Below, in pieces: positions 1 to 8,501 of a stretch of 35,682 nt of DNA. The notes under the pieces are model-generated. The model had not been told where the DNA came from and searched no databases. It was given only the letters and a program-made list of their open reading frames with translations. The translations under genes and the position numbers were made by a program. The stretch's first letter is position 1; every line of letters starts with the position of its first letter. The stretch spans positions 1 to 35,682 of the forward strand of contig JAERSV010000005.1 of the NCBI GenBank assembly GCA_016845345.1. The letters run 5' to 3'. The stretch comes from Methanobacteriota archaeon (GTDB lineage: Archaea > Thermoplasmatota > Poseidoniia > Poseidoniales > Thalassarchaeaceae).

Positions 1-291
1 GTGCTGTGGTTGGTTGCCGCTGCTATCACTGTTGGACTTATTTTGGTGGCTGGGTGGCAAGTTTGGATTCACAGTCAACTAGATGCAAGAATTGCCGCTT
101 GTGACCCTGGGTTGTTGAGTAGTGTCTCACACAAAGTAGAAACTTCGACTGATGCACCTGTTGGTTCGGTTGTTGTTCCTTATGTTCCTGTACAATTAGT
201 ACCACTCAATGTATTGACAAATCCAGCAAATGCTAACCAACCCCAAATTGAATCAAATCAACAACCGCTGTTGAATGAACCTAAATTCTGA
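1..291 (+). CDS. C-terminal part of a small membrane protein (probably cut by window edge)
   Basis: The frame is open from the first base, which happens to be a GTG, so the true start may lie outside the window. The readable part is 96 residues. A hydrophobic segment at about residues 2-20 looks like a transmembrane helix or signal anchor. It is followed by a polar tail rich in Pro, Val, Asn and Gln with no cysteine cluster or enzyme motif, so most of the chain probably lies on one side of the membrane. The gene converges with the receiver-domain gene, and the two stop codons are adjacent. I do not recognise the family. Confidence 0.5.
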   Translation: MLWLVAAAITVGLILVAGWQVWIHSQLDARIAACDPGLLSSVSHKVETSTDAPVGSVVVPYVPVQLVPLNVLTNPANANQPQIESNQQPLLNEPKF

Positions 292-933
292 TTACACTAG
301 GATATAACCCATAGTGAACAAGCCATATCCAATCGCTCCGGCTGAGCCCAAGAACAATAATATCGCTAACATCAACAACCCCTTTCCTTTCTTTTTTCGC
401 TTAGGGGGTGGACCTAATGCAGGTAATGCAGAGGGTGGGGGTGGCTCAGGTAATCCTTCTAGTTCAATAGTTACTTCAACTTCTTCATCAACTTCAGGAT
501 ACAACTGGTCAAGGTCTTCAACCCCTGGTGCATCTGGTATGTCCCCCATAACCAAATCCCATACCTCATCCATGGATGATTGAGTAATTGGTTTTTGAAG
601 TAAAGCAACAGCACCTGCACTAAATGCTGCATCTTCAGCCAACTCTAATTTATTTCTAGGGGTAGTGAAAATGATTCTTGCATCACTTCTAGATTCTCTC
701 ATTTCTAGAGCCGCTACGTGACCATCAAGTCCTGGGATATCTAATGAGATGATTACTAAATCTGGTTTCTCTGTGATGAAAATATCAACTGCTTTATCCC
801 CGTTTTGGCATTCAATTACACGATAATCTCTTTGACGAAATATCTCATTCATGCGATACAGGGCCATCTCATTATTATCAACTAGCAAAGCAAGGGGGGC
901 TTCTTCATCAGTGACCTCAGTTACCCGGACCAT
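292..933 (-). CDS. Membrane-anchored receiver-like protein lacking the phosphoacceptor Asp
   Basis: The first 125 or so residues have the CheY-like receiver pattern: an acidic site in LLVDNNEM (D19), the beta-3/loop segment DLVIISLDIPGLDG, a Thr pair near 90-91 and the conserved Lys in LLQKPI (K114). Aligned on the loop proline, the phosphoacceptor position is Ser63 instead of Asp; the nearest Asp is two residues later. A Pro/Glu-rich linker and a KRKKKGKG patch then precede a C-terminal transmembrane helix, so the receiver should sit on the cytoplasmic face. I start at ATG 933 because GGAGGGGG lies five bases upstream; longer versions would need a TTG at 960. It is the last gene of a minus-strand run, after DUF1844. 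It is likely a pseudo-receiver acting by protein binding, with unknown partner. Confidence 0.8.
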   Translation of the reverse strand: MVRVTEVTDEEAPLALLVDNNEMALYRMNEIFRQRDYRVIECQNGDKAVDIFITEKPDLVIISLDIPGLDGHVAALEMRESRSDARIIFTTPRNKLELAEDAAFSAGAVALLQKPITQSSMDEVWDLVMGDIPDAPGVEDLDQLYPEVDEEVEVTIELEGLPEPPPPSALPALGPPPKRKKKGKGLLMLAILLFLGSAGAIGYGLFTMGYILV

Positions 934-985
934 TGGCTCCCCCTCCATTACAGGCCACAATTGTTGTGCACATCAAAGGAACGGT

Positions 986-1390
986 TCATTCCTCTTCTGA
1001 TTTGGTTTCATCCGTAAGTACTTCAGCGGGTGCTTCTGATGGTTCTGTGAATGTCTTTTTCAATTCCTCTGCATCCTTTTCTTCGGCCTTTTTGGTTGAG
1101 ATATCTTTTGGGGCTTGAACAAATAGCATGCGCATTTCAGTGACTATTCCCCTCAGTAAATTGGTTTCCATTTCGTCGATATTCCCTTCGGTTCGCTTCT
1201 GAATGACTGCTATCAAATCTATTGCTGCCTTTGCTTCTGCGACGTTTACTGAATGGTTACCTTCGTGGTCGGGCATTTTACCAAGAGCAACTAAGGCTGA
1301 GCGTTGTAACATTTGGATTAATCCAAAGAATTGTTGGCTCTCTTCACTACTCAGGAACTCTTCTGTCATAATTTCACCCGCGCTAGTCAT
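986..1390 (-). CDS. DUF1844 family protein
   Basis: The 134-residue protein carries the DUF1844 pattern at about residues 20-92: a helix FFGLIQMLQRSALVALGKMP, then VNVAEAKAAIDLIAVIQKRT, then a leucine/arginine-rich helix ending MRMLFVQ. The tail is acidic and low complexity. The function of the family is not established, and as far as I know it is described mainly from bacteria. The ATG at 1390 overlaps the end of the upstream surface-protein gene by eight bases, which suggests translational coupling; an internal ATG at 1369 is an alternative start. The receiver-like gene follows 52 bases downstream. No signal peptide or membrane segment is seen, so the protein is probably cytoplasmic. Confidence 0.8.
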   Translation of the reverse strand: MTSAGEIMTEEFLSSEESQQFFGLIQMLQRSALVALGKMPDHEGNHSVNVAEAKAAIDLIAVIQKRTEGNIDEMETNLLRGIVTEMRMLFVQAPKDISTKKAEEKDAEELKKTFTEPSEAPAEVLTDETKSEEE

Positions 1391-4300
1391 CTAATTCAGT
1401 ATTTTCCTCGTCGTCTTCAGAGATTATTTTGTCGGATTGATTGAGCTCTTGGCTCCATGGATTTTGTTTAAACCATTCTTTACTACCAACTTCATTCGGC
1501 TTTTTTCGATTAGAAATATATGATATTAAGCCACCGATAATGAACATTCCTAAGAAGGCAAAGAGTGGAAATTTAAGCACATTAAATTCAAAGGTTGACC
1601 CAAACGACGTGTTACTAGTCGTATTAATTTGTACATATACATAACCATTACTTCTTGCACCATCGTCATCAATCACTTCATAGTAAATTACGTATTCATT
1701 CTCGCCACGGTTGGGATTACCAGGCTCAATACCCAAGACCTCAAATTCCATTCCAGTGCGTTGCACCCATGGTGAATCCCAAGAAATAGTTAGGCTACCT
1801 ATATCAGAAGGTGATTCATTAAATTCGGTGATTAAACACAACACATCAGCCGTCTCACCGTGCGATTTTGATGTACACTTTACCTTAATTTCTGGTTGCT
1901 TATTCACAACTATAATTGGAATTGTAAGACTATCTGTGTCGGTACCATCAGAAACTTCCAGCGTCATTTGATAGGTACTTGATTTGGGTATTGAAATGCT
2001 AAATTTTTTTGAGAAGGTATCTTCGATGATTGTGAATTCAACGTCCGGTTCAAACCAAATTCTTGCTGATAATGTATCCCATTCGTCATCAATTGAACCA
2101 GACCAATCTATAATGAATTGTTCATCCTCATAAAGTGGATTTACAATATTAGTTTGAACAAATATCTCAGGCGGGCGATTCAATACTGTGTAGTAAAAAT
2201 TTGTTAAATCATATTCGGTTTCTAAGCCCACCTGCAATTGTGATAACACTGAACCAGCATTCAATCCGTTTGCAGTTCCGGCTGGTAATGAGTGCCACCC
2301 AGTAGCATTTTTTGTGGTAAAAATCCCAACCCCTTCTTGCATCCATATAAGGCTAACATTTTCTCTTTCCGATGCGTTCAAATTAGGATTCCAAATTGGC
2401 CTAACCATAATTGTTGAACCCTCAAACACGGCAGAAGAATTAGTCTCCACGCCGATTAAAAGTTGTCTGGTTTCTTGGGCCTCTAGTGTGAAATTTGCCT
2501 CTACAATATCACTTGCCCCAAATGGATCGGTCACGCGTAAAGTGACATGCTTTTCCCCTAAGTTTGGATAACGATGGATGATCGTCTCTCCCACTATCCA
2601 CTGGCCATGATTTTCGGCTGGTAAACCCTCCTCAATGAGCCACTCGCAGGTCAACTCTTCTCCGGGAGTATCGGTTGAGTTCTCGCATGAAAGGCGTACT
2701 ACTTGGGCTAGGGCTGGCCATGGCTGGCTCACTGAAATGTTGGCGATTGGTGGAGTGTTTCCAATTTGAAAATCAAGTGTAGTATATGATGTGGTTTGAT
2801 TATTTTGATGGAATGCGAATAGTGACAATGTGTGGTTTCCTGCAATATTATAGATATGAGTGATAACAAACTGGTATGGAATCTGTATTAATTCACCATC
2901 ACCTACATCCCATTGTAACCATAAATATTCTATATCTAAGCCTTCAACAGTAGGCTCAATTTCGAAAATTGCTTGTTCACCTACATCAGGGTTATTCACT
3001 AATGTAATATTAGGACCAGAGGATGGAGATACATAGAAAAATGTGGTGAGTTGGTTGTTGTCTTCATTTTCTTCATCCCACTCATTATTTGGATCAAGAG
3101 TTACTGTCAAATTATACAATCCAGCCGATAGTGCTGAATAATTTTCATTAAACCAACCCCCCCAATGCATGGAATCAATTAGTGATGAATTGAATGTTGT
3201 TGAATAATTGCGACCATTTTCTATTGAAATCCCAATATCAATATCTCGCTGATATCCTTGCATTCTGTGAGCATAAAATTCACTTCGCAAAAGTATGGGC
3301 GCTACACTATTTGCACCACTTGCACTTAAAGAATCCATCTCTAAATCCAAGGGTCTGAGTTCTCCAGATTGATAATTAATTGCTGAAAGGGCGATTAAAT
3401 CTGCAGTGATGTTTGGCAACCAATCAATTTGAATTTTTAAGGGAATGTTATGAGGGATTGATGAGATGTTAAGGAAATTTGATGTTGGTCTTAAGTTTGT
3501 GAATCCTTCAATTGGTGTATTATCCCTCCAATCAAGTACTGTCAAACGGATGGTCTCTCGCACATCTTGGAAATTACCAATACCATACCATTGCCAATCC
3601 AAATCAAGACTGCCCCACTCATAGTCAGGATCTTTTTCAAGTGGGGGGCTTATCCAGGTGCCTCCTGTTTGAAAAGGCACCCATCCAACTGTGGCCGCAA
3701 CTTTGTCATATTGCGCTGCTGAGGTATCAGAAAAAGAACCCCATGACCCGATTTCCATCATATGGCCTAATCCATTATTTGCTACTGGTTGGTAATCAAA
3801 TTCACAGCGGAGGATACCATCTTGATATAACCAAAAATGTCGTTGAACAGAATCTGCTAAAATATGCCAATCATGAAAGTCGACTTGAAGTGAAGGTTGG
3901 GGAATAGATGTTACTCCCGTTGGACACGATGTTACTATCCAAGTACCGTCTGAGGTTTGGTAATTTGTAGTCAAAATTAATTCACTAGTATTATCTTCCA
4001 TCATTACAAAAAAGTTTCTTTCGTCACTCAATAAACCATATAATTTGACGCCGCGGAAATAATGCTCATAACCATCTTTAACCCAAGTTCGAAAATGAAA
4101 AGTAGCTTTACCCGTTTGATTTAATGATAAATGATTCAAATCAATATGACAATAAGCGTTTTCCGTTGCCTGCCCACCGGCGGTAAAATGTGCTTTACCA
4201 GAGGTTTCTACCACACCTTCTGAACCACAATTCCAATCATTAGGAGGGCCGTTACTTTGGTTATTGAATGTATCTTGAAAAAGAAAAGTCGATGTGTCTG

Positions 4301-4538
4301 CCCTTTCTAATAATGGAACAATTGCCCCGTTCGAAATTGGCCAGTTTGTTAAATTTTGGTCTTTACCTTTCATACCTGTATTTATGAAAGTGCCGTTTTC
4401 CATAAACTGTGATGGTGTGCTCTTTTCATTTACAAATTTTGCATTATCTTGTTTAATTTCACCAACTAACTCAATGTTGGTTAGAACAGATAATACTAGG
4501 ATGATTGTGACTAAGTATGATGGTGTTTGCTTGACCAT
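1383..4538 (-). CDS. Large secreted, membrane-anchored surface protein with Ig/PKD-like domains
   Basis: The 1051-residue protein starts with an export signal (residues 1-26, hydrophobic stretch YLVTIILVLSVL) and ends with a transmembrane helix (about 1000-1020, FPLFAFLGMFIIGGLISYI), basic residues and a short acidic tail, so nearly all of it should face outward. Residues 90-290 resemble a lectin-like jelly roll by composition only. A CARDB-like segment (YNLTVTLDPNNEWDEENEDN) is near 480. At least three PKD/Ig-like repeats follow, with patterns such as HIYNIAGNHTLSLFA and HRYPNLGEKHVTLRV. Many N-x-S/T sequons fit a glycosylated exoprotein. No catalytic motif was found. It follows ftsY by 50 bases on the same strand. 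The role is unknown; adhesion or substrate binding is a guess. Confidence 0.85.
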   Translation of the reverse strand: MVKQTPSYLVTIILVLSVLTNIELVGEIKQDNAKFVNEKSTPSQFMENGTFINTGMKGKDQNLTNWPISNGAIVPLLERADTSTFLFQDTFNNQSNGPPNDWNCGSEGVVETSGKAHFTAGGQATENAYCHIDLNHLSLNQTGKATFHFRTWVKDGYEHYFRGVKLYGLLSDERNFFVMMEDNTSELILTTNYQTSDGTWIVTSCPTGVTSIPQPSLQVDFHDWHILADSVQRHFWLYQDGILRCEFDYQPVANNGLGHMMEIGSWGSFSDTSAAQYDKVAATVGWVPFQTGGTWISPPLEKDPDYEWGSLDLDWQWYGIGNFQDVRETIRLTVLDWRDNTPIEGFTNLRPTSNFLNISSIPHNIPLKIQIDWLPNITADLIALSAINYQSGELRPLDLEMDSLSASGANSVAPILLRSEFYAHRMQGYQRDIDIGISIENGRNYSTTFNSSLIDSMHWGGWFNENYSALSAGLYNLTVTLDPNNEWDEENEDNNQLTTFFYVSPSSGPNITLVNNPDVGEQAIFEIEPTVEGLDIEYLWLQWDVGDGELIQIPYQFVITHIYNIAGNHTLSLFAFHQNNQTTSYTTLDFQIGNTPPIANISVSQPWPALAQVVRLSCENSTDTPGEELTCEWLIEEGLPAENHGQWIVGETIIHRYPNLGEKHVTLRVTDPFGASDIVEANFTLEAQETRQLLIGVETNSSAVFEGSTIMVRPIWNPNLNASERENVSLIWMQEGVGIFTTKNATGWHSLPAGTANGLNAGSVLSQLQVGLETEYDLTNFYYTVLNRPPEIFVQTNIVNPLYEDEQFIIDWSGSIDDEWDTLSARIWFEPDVEFTIIEDTFSKKFSISIPKSSTYQMTLEVSDGTDTDSLTIPIIVVNKQPEIKVKCTSKSHGETADVLCLITEFNESPSDIGSLTISWDSPWVQRTGMEFEVLGIEPGNPNRGENEYVIYYEVIDDDGARSNGYVYVQINTTSNTSFGSTFEFNVLKFPLFAFLGMFIIGGLISYISNRKKPNEVGSKEWFKQNPWSQELNQSDKIISEDDEENTELDD

Positions 4539-4588
4539 TGAGCCTCTATAAACTATGGTATTGAAAAGGATTTAGGAGGTATGATTCA

Positions 4589-6013
4589 TCAAGAGAAGAC
4601 TTCTTCAATCAGCCAATCGGGGTCAAATTGTTTCAAATCATCGTATTCTTGGCCAACCCCAGCCAACACAATTGGTTTGTCAGTTGCGTGAGCAATTGAA
4701 AGTGCTGCACCACCTTTTGCATCAGTATCTAATTTACACAATACTGCTCCATCAAACTTGAGCATTCGTTGGAACTCTTTGGCTTGCTCAACAGCGTCAT
4801 TGCCTGCCAAGGCGTCGCCCACAAACAACACAAGGTGTGGTTTTGTTACGCGGTGAACCTTACGTAATTCTTCCATCAAATTGGATTTGTTTTGCATTCT
4901 ACCTGCTGTATCAACTATGACTACATCCATTTTTCTGGCTTTAGCGTGCTCAATAGCATCGCGGGCAATTGCTGCTGCATCTCCACCACGCTGACTACTA
5001 ATACATCGAATGTTAAGGCGCTCAGCATGCGTTTCTAACTGATCAATTGCTCCTGCCCTGAAAGTATCAGATGCCGCTAGCACCACTCGCCTGCCTTTAT
5101 TTTTCAAGCGATGAGCAATTTTTGCTGTGGTGGTTGTTTTACCCGTTCCGTTTACCCCAACCATCATGATTACAACTGGTAAATCACCTGATTCCAGTAA
5201 TGAATCGACTGTTGCGTCAAAATCCCAATAGCCGGCAGATAGAAGTGTTCGCAATGCTCTTTTTAAGGACGCTTCGACGACTTTAGATAGGTCTGCGCCT
5301 TTGCGTAATCGATTGCCAACTAACTCATTACGAAGGGCTGTAATCACCTCTTCAATAGATGCTCGGCCCATATCTGCTTCTAACATCACGAGTTCTAATT
5401 CTTCGAGCATGGCATCAAGTGCTTCGCCACCTTTGATAATTTTACCACCAGTCTCAACGACCCCACCGCCAAGATCTATCTCGAGGGTTTTTCCAGTCTC
5501 AGTCTCAACAGCTGTCGGTCCTGTGGAGCCACGGGGTGCGCTTTTCACCTCAACCAACTTTCTACCTGTGGTAGAACGCATGATTTGCAAGTCTATTTTT
5601 GAGCCGTCGGGTCGAACCTCTTGGTCTACATCAAAGCCTTCTTTTTTGAGGCGTTGGCGGTTTTTTATCGCCTCTTTTGCTTCTTTTTCGAGGCGTTTTC
5701 GTTGTTTTTTGTCGAGTAATGGAGATATGGGTTCTAGGATTGGTTCATGCTCCCAATCATCCCACTCTTCCTCTTCTACTTGAGGTGTGGATATGGCTTC
5801 AATTTCCTCAACATCTTCCCAATCATCTTCAGTTGAAGTCGCTACTTCTGTTTGTGGAGTTTCTGATTGTGCCTCTTGATCTTCTTTGATTTGCTGACGT
5901 TTTGCAATTGCTTCTTGTGCTTCTTCGGATTCTTCATCAACAGTTAATGAATCAATGTCGGTGTCATCAGCAACCTCTTTCACTCGTTTGCGAAACCTAT
6001 CAAAAAATCCCAT
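4589..6013 (-). CDS. ftsY: Signal recognition particle receptor FtsY (SRP GTPase)
   Basis: This GTPase docks the SRP54-ribosome complex at the membrane for co-translational targeting. The 474-residue protein has an acidic, charged N-terminal A region (1-120, many Glu/Asp and a Lys/Arg coiled stretch), the helical N domain (about 190-270) and the G domain. Visible GTPase motifs are the P-loop GVNGTGKTT (286-294), DTFRAGA (316-322), DTAGR (368-372) and CKLDTDAKGG (426-435), followed by GVGQEYDDL near the end. The C-terminus lacks the Met-rich M domain of SRP54, which makes it FtsY. It lies nine bases downstream of prefoldin alpha on the same strand, the usual archaeal pairing. Confidence 0.96.
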   Translation of the reverse strand: MGFFDRFRKRVKEVADDTDIDSLTVDEESEEAQEAIAKRQQIKEDQEAQSETPQTEVATSTEDDWEDVEEIEAISTPQVEEEEWDDWEHEPILEPISPLLDKKQRKRLEKEAKEAIKNRQRLKKEGFDVDQEVRPDGSKIDLQIMRSTTGRKLVEVKSAPRGSTGPTAVETETGKTLEIDLGGGVVETGGKIIKGGEALDAMLEELELVMLEADMGRASIEEVITALRNELVGNRLRKGADLSKVVEASLKRALRTLLSAGYWDFDATVDSLLESGDLPVVIMMVGVNGTGKTTTTAKIAHRLKNKGRRVVLAASDTFRAGAIDQLETHAERLNIRCISSQRGGDAAAIARDAIEHAKARKMDVVIVDTAGRMQNKSNLMEELRKVHRVTKPHLVLFVGDALAGNDAVEQAKEFQRMLKFDGAVLCKLDTDAKGGAALSIAHATDKPIVLAGVGQEYDDLKQFDPDWLIEEVFS

Positions 6014-6022
6014 GGAATCACC

Positions 6023-6550
6023 TCAATCATCTAAAGTTAATTCTCCAGAGACATTTCGTCTTCTACGCTTTTGAGTTGGTTTTTTCTGTTCTGTTGGTTC
6101 AGAATCTTCTTGAACTTCTGGCTTCGATTCTTCTTCTGATTGTAATTCCGCGGCATCAGCAGAGAACTGTGTTGCCATGTCTTTCACTTTGGCTTCGGTT
6201 TCATCATATTCTGATTGTAATGTTGTGACTAGTTCTTGGATGTCATTAATGCGCTTCTTAAGGATTTCAACCGCTTCAATAACTGTCCTCTCCGCTTGAA
6301 TACCACTACCAATATCAATAACTACACCTGGATTTTTCATCTGGTCAACAATTAATTGGGTACCTGAACCTAGCGGAATCATCATTTTGGGCGAGGTATT
6401 ATTTTCTACAGATTCTAATGCTCTAATTACCTCTTGGTGCTCAATTATCGCCTCGCCCAATCTCTCAATTTGTTCGCCTAAAGCGGTTAATTGTTGTCTG
6501 TACATTTCGATAAGTCGGGCGATTCGTTGTAATTCCGCGGCATCACTCAT
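6023..6550 (-). CDS. pfdA: Prefoldin alpha subunit
   Basis: Prefoldin is the hexameric, ATP-independent chaperone that passes unfolded proteins to the thermosome; archaeal complexes have two alpha and four beta chains. Residues 1-135 show the alpha-class layout: a heptad helix (LIEMYRQQLTALGEQIERLG), a beta-hairpin core (MMIPLGSGTQLIVDQM, VVIDIGSGIQAERTVIEA) and a second long helix. The remaining 40 residues are a charged Glu/Lys/Arg tail longer than in most family members. The ATG at 6550 has GAGGGTG close upstream. In archaea pfdA is commonly beside the eL20 gene; here eL20 is 5.3 kb away, beyond the glycan genes. Confidence 0.94.
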   Translation of the reverse strand: MSDAAELQRIARLIEMYRQQLTALGEQIERLGEAIIEHQEVIRALESVENNTSPKMMIPLGSGTQLIVDQMKNPGVVIDIGSGIQAERTVIEAVEILKKRINDIQELVTTLQSEYDETEAKVKDMATQFSADAAELQSEEESKPEVQEDSEPTEQKKPTQKRRRRNVSGELTLDD

Positions 6551-6665
6551 TGCACACCCTCATTCGCTTGGGCCCGGCCGGGGGTCATGAAGGCGTCGCC
6601 AAGTGGGTATCGTTGGGTTATCTCCATAACTAATATCCAAACTCAGTAAATTCAAGGGTGGTTAT

Positions 6666-7661
6666 GTGCGTATAGAAGGAAGTCGTATATTGGTTACTGG
6701 GGGAACTGGTTCAATTGGCTCTGAAATTGTTCGACAATTATTACAGCGCTCGCCTGCACATGTGGTAATTTTTTCACGAGATGATTCAAAACACTTCTAT
6801 TTCCAACAAGAATTATCTAACTATGATAACATCACATTCATTATTGGAAATGTGCGCGATAAAGGGGCTTTAGCACGCGCTTTCTATGGTGGAATTGATA
6901 TCGTAATTCATGCTGCAGCTTTGAAGCACGTACTAATTTGTGAACAAAATCCTATTGAAGCGGTTAAAACCAATATCCTTGGAACTCAAAATGTAGTTGA
7001 TATGGCTAAAGAAAATGGCGTTGATGTGATGATGACAATTTCAACTGACAAGGCTGTTGCACCCACTTCAACAATGGGGGCAACCAAATATGTTGCAGAG
7101 AAATTAACAATAGATGGAAATTTACCCAATGCCACGAAGTGTGCCTGTGTGCGTTTTGGAAATGTACTCGGAAGTAGAGGTTCGGTAATCCCTGCGATGG
7201 TCAAGGGGATTAAAGAAAGAGGGGGGATATGGATATCTGACGAAAGGGTGACGAGGTTTGCAATGCCTATTCCTGATGCTGCTAGCCTAGTGATTGACGC
7301 TATTGATATTTGTTCGGGTGGCGAAATATTTGTTCTCAAAATGAAATCCTTTAGCCTTGGTCAACTTGTAAATGTAATACGCTCAATGCCATTTGCTAGT
7401 TCTGGGTTTGAGGTTGAAGAAAAGGGATTAATTCGAGCAGAAAAACTGCACGAAGATTTAGTCACTAGTGATGAAGTTGCTCGTTTATGGAGTTCTGATT
7501 TACATTATATTATATCGCCACCAGTTGGTAATTGGACACCAAAGAAAAGTATGAATAAAATGATGTTAGAAGAATACAATTCTAGCAAGGGGGATACTTT
7601 TAGTGACGAAGAATTGGCTACATATGTTTCTGAATGTGTGGTTGAACTTGGCCTTGATTGA
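6666..7661 (+). CDS. CapD/FlaA1-like nucleotide-sugar 4,6-dehydratase (polysaccharide biosynthesis)
   Basis: This is an extended short-chain dehydrogenase that probably acts on a UDP-HexNAc as the first step toward a deoxy- or amino-sugar. The NAD-binding motif GGTGSIGSE is near residues 12-20, the HAAALKHV segment follows, and the catalytic region is STDKA (126-130) and MGATK (137-141). In this family the classical YxxxK tyrosine is often Met, as in WbpM/PglF-type dehydratases, so Met137 is not a defect. The 331-residue length fits the soluble forms without membrane helices. It starts at GTG 6666; the overlapping ATG two bases earlier runs straight into a stop. TAATAT at 6630-6635 is a weak TATA candidate. 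Product stereochemistry cannot be read from the sequence. Confidence 0.88.
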   Translation: MRIEGSRILVTGGTGSIGSEIVRQLLQRSPAHVVIFSRDDSKHFYFQQELSNYDNITFIIGNVRDKGALARAFYGGIDIVIHAAALKHVLICEQNPIEAVKTNILGTQNVVDMAKENGVDVMMTISTDKAVAPTSTMGATKYVAEKLTIDGNLPNATKCACVRFGNVLGSRGSVIPAMVKGIKERGGIWISDERVTRFAMPIPDAASLVIDAIDICSGGEIFVLKMKSFSLGQLVNVIRSMPFASSGFEVEEKGLIRAEKLHEDLVTSDEVARLWSSDLHYIISPPVGNWTPKKSMNKMMLEEYNSSKGDTFSDEELATYVSECVVELGLD

Positions 7662-7670
7662 TGTGAGAAT

Positions 7671-8501
7671 ATGATTGGTGTCACTGGCGCCACTGGATTT
7701 GTTGGTTCTCATTTAATGGATTGTCTAGGAGACAAAGGATTTGCTATTGATTTGAGAAATCTCTCTGATGAAGATATTAAATCACTATTAATTGAAAAAA
7801 AATGTCAAACGATAGTTCACCTCGCAAGCCCAATGCCTTCTCGACAACAAGATAAACAATCTAAATTAGAAAAAGAAATAGAAGGATTAGCGAGTAGATT
7901 GGTTAAAATTTGTGATGCTATTGGTAAATTCTTTTTCATCAATCTTTCATCAATAAGAGTTCATTCAAATAATTGTAGAATTTTTAATTCTAAATCACCC
8001 GCTCACCCAATAGATGGTTATGGTAGAGGAAAAATTGCTGCTGAACGAATTTTTATTAATTCCTCACATCGCGTTATATCACTCCGATCATCTAGTGTTC
8101 AAGGTGTTGAAGTTAATAGTAACATGAGGGGTTTGGTTAGTATATTTGCTAAACAAGGCAATACAGATGGGGTGCTAAAAGTGATGGGAGATGGTTCAAC
8201 AAAAAAAGACCTCATACATGTTAGCGACTTAGTTGCCCTGATTATTAATCTTAGTTCAAAAAAACCGATAGATTGCGATATGGCTTTACCAGTTGGAGGT
8301 AATAATTCTCTATCTGTTTTAGAATTGGCAGAACAAATATCAACGCGTTGTAATTATAAAATTAAACATGGAGAAGCGGCTGAGTATGAATTATCTGGAG
8401 TTGTGAATAATTCTGAAATAACCTCACTGACTGGCTGGCGTCCTTCATCCTCAATCAAAGATATGATTGAAGAGGCAATAATTTATTGTGGAGGGGAATG
8501 A
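7671..8501 (+). CDS. NAD-dependent epimerase/dehydratase (extended SDR)
   Basis: A nucleotide-sugar modifying SDR of 276 residues, slightly short for the family. The N-terminal Rossmann motif GATGFVGSH (residues 6-14) and the catalytic YGRGK (Tyr-x3-Lys) near residue 120 are intact. A preceding Ser-Ser (NLSSIRV) supplies the usual serine. Downstream segments DLIHVSDLVALI and GWRPSSSIKDMIEEAI match the conserved C-terminal part of UDP-sugar epimerases and reductases. It follows the dehydratase by nine bases and abuts the kinase fusion gene, so the three are probably one transcript. By eye it is more AT-rich than the flanking housekeeping genes. Likely a 4-epimerase or 4-keto reductase acting after the dehydratase; substrate unknown. 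Confidence 0.84.
   Translation: MIGVTGATGFVGSHLMDCLGDKGFAIDLRNLSDEDIKSLLIEKKCQTIVHLASPMPSRQQDKQSKLEKEIEGLASRLVKICDAIGKFFFINLSSIRVHSNNCRIFNSKSPAHPIDGYGRGKIAAERIFINSSHRVISLRSSSVQGVEVNSNMRGLVSIFAKQGNTDGVLKVMGDGSTKKDLIHVSDLVALIINLSSKKPIDCDMALPVGGNNSLSVLELAEQISTRCNYKIKHGEAAEYELSGVVNNSEITSLTGWRPSSSIKDMIEEAIIYCGGE
8490..8497 (+). promoter_or_regulatory. Ribosome binding site for the TTG start at 8502
   Basis: GGAGGGGA sits inside the last codons of the upstream SDR gene, four bases before the TTG. The nearby ATG at 8499 runs into a stop after five codons, so this Shine-Dalgarno sequence supports the TTG as the real start. Confidence 0.6.
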
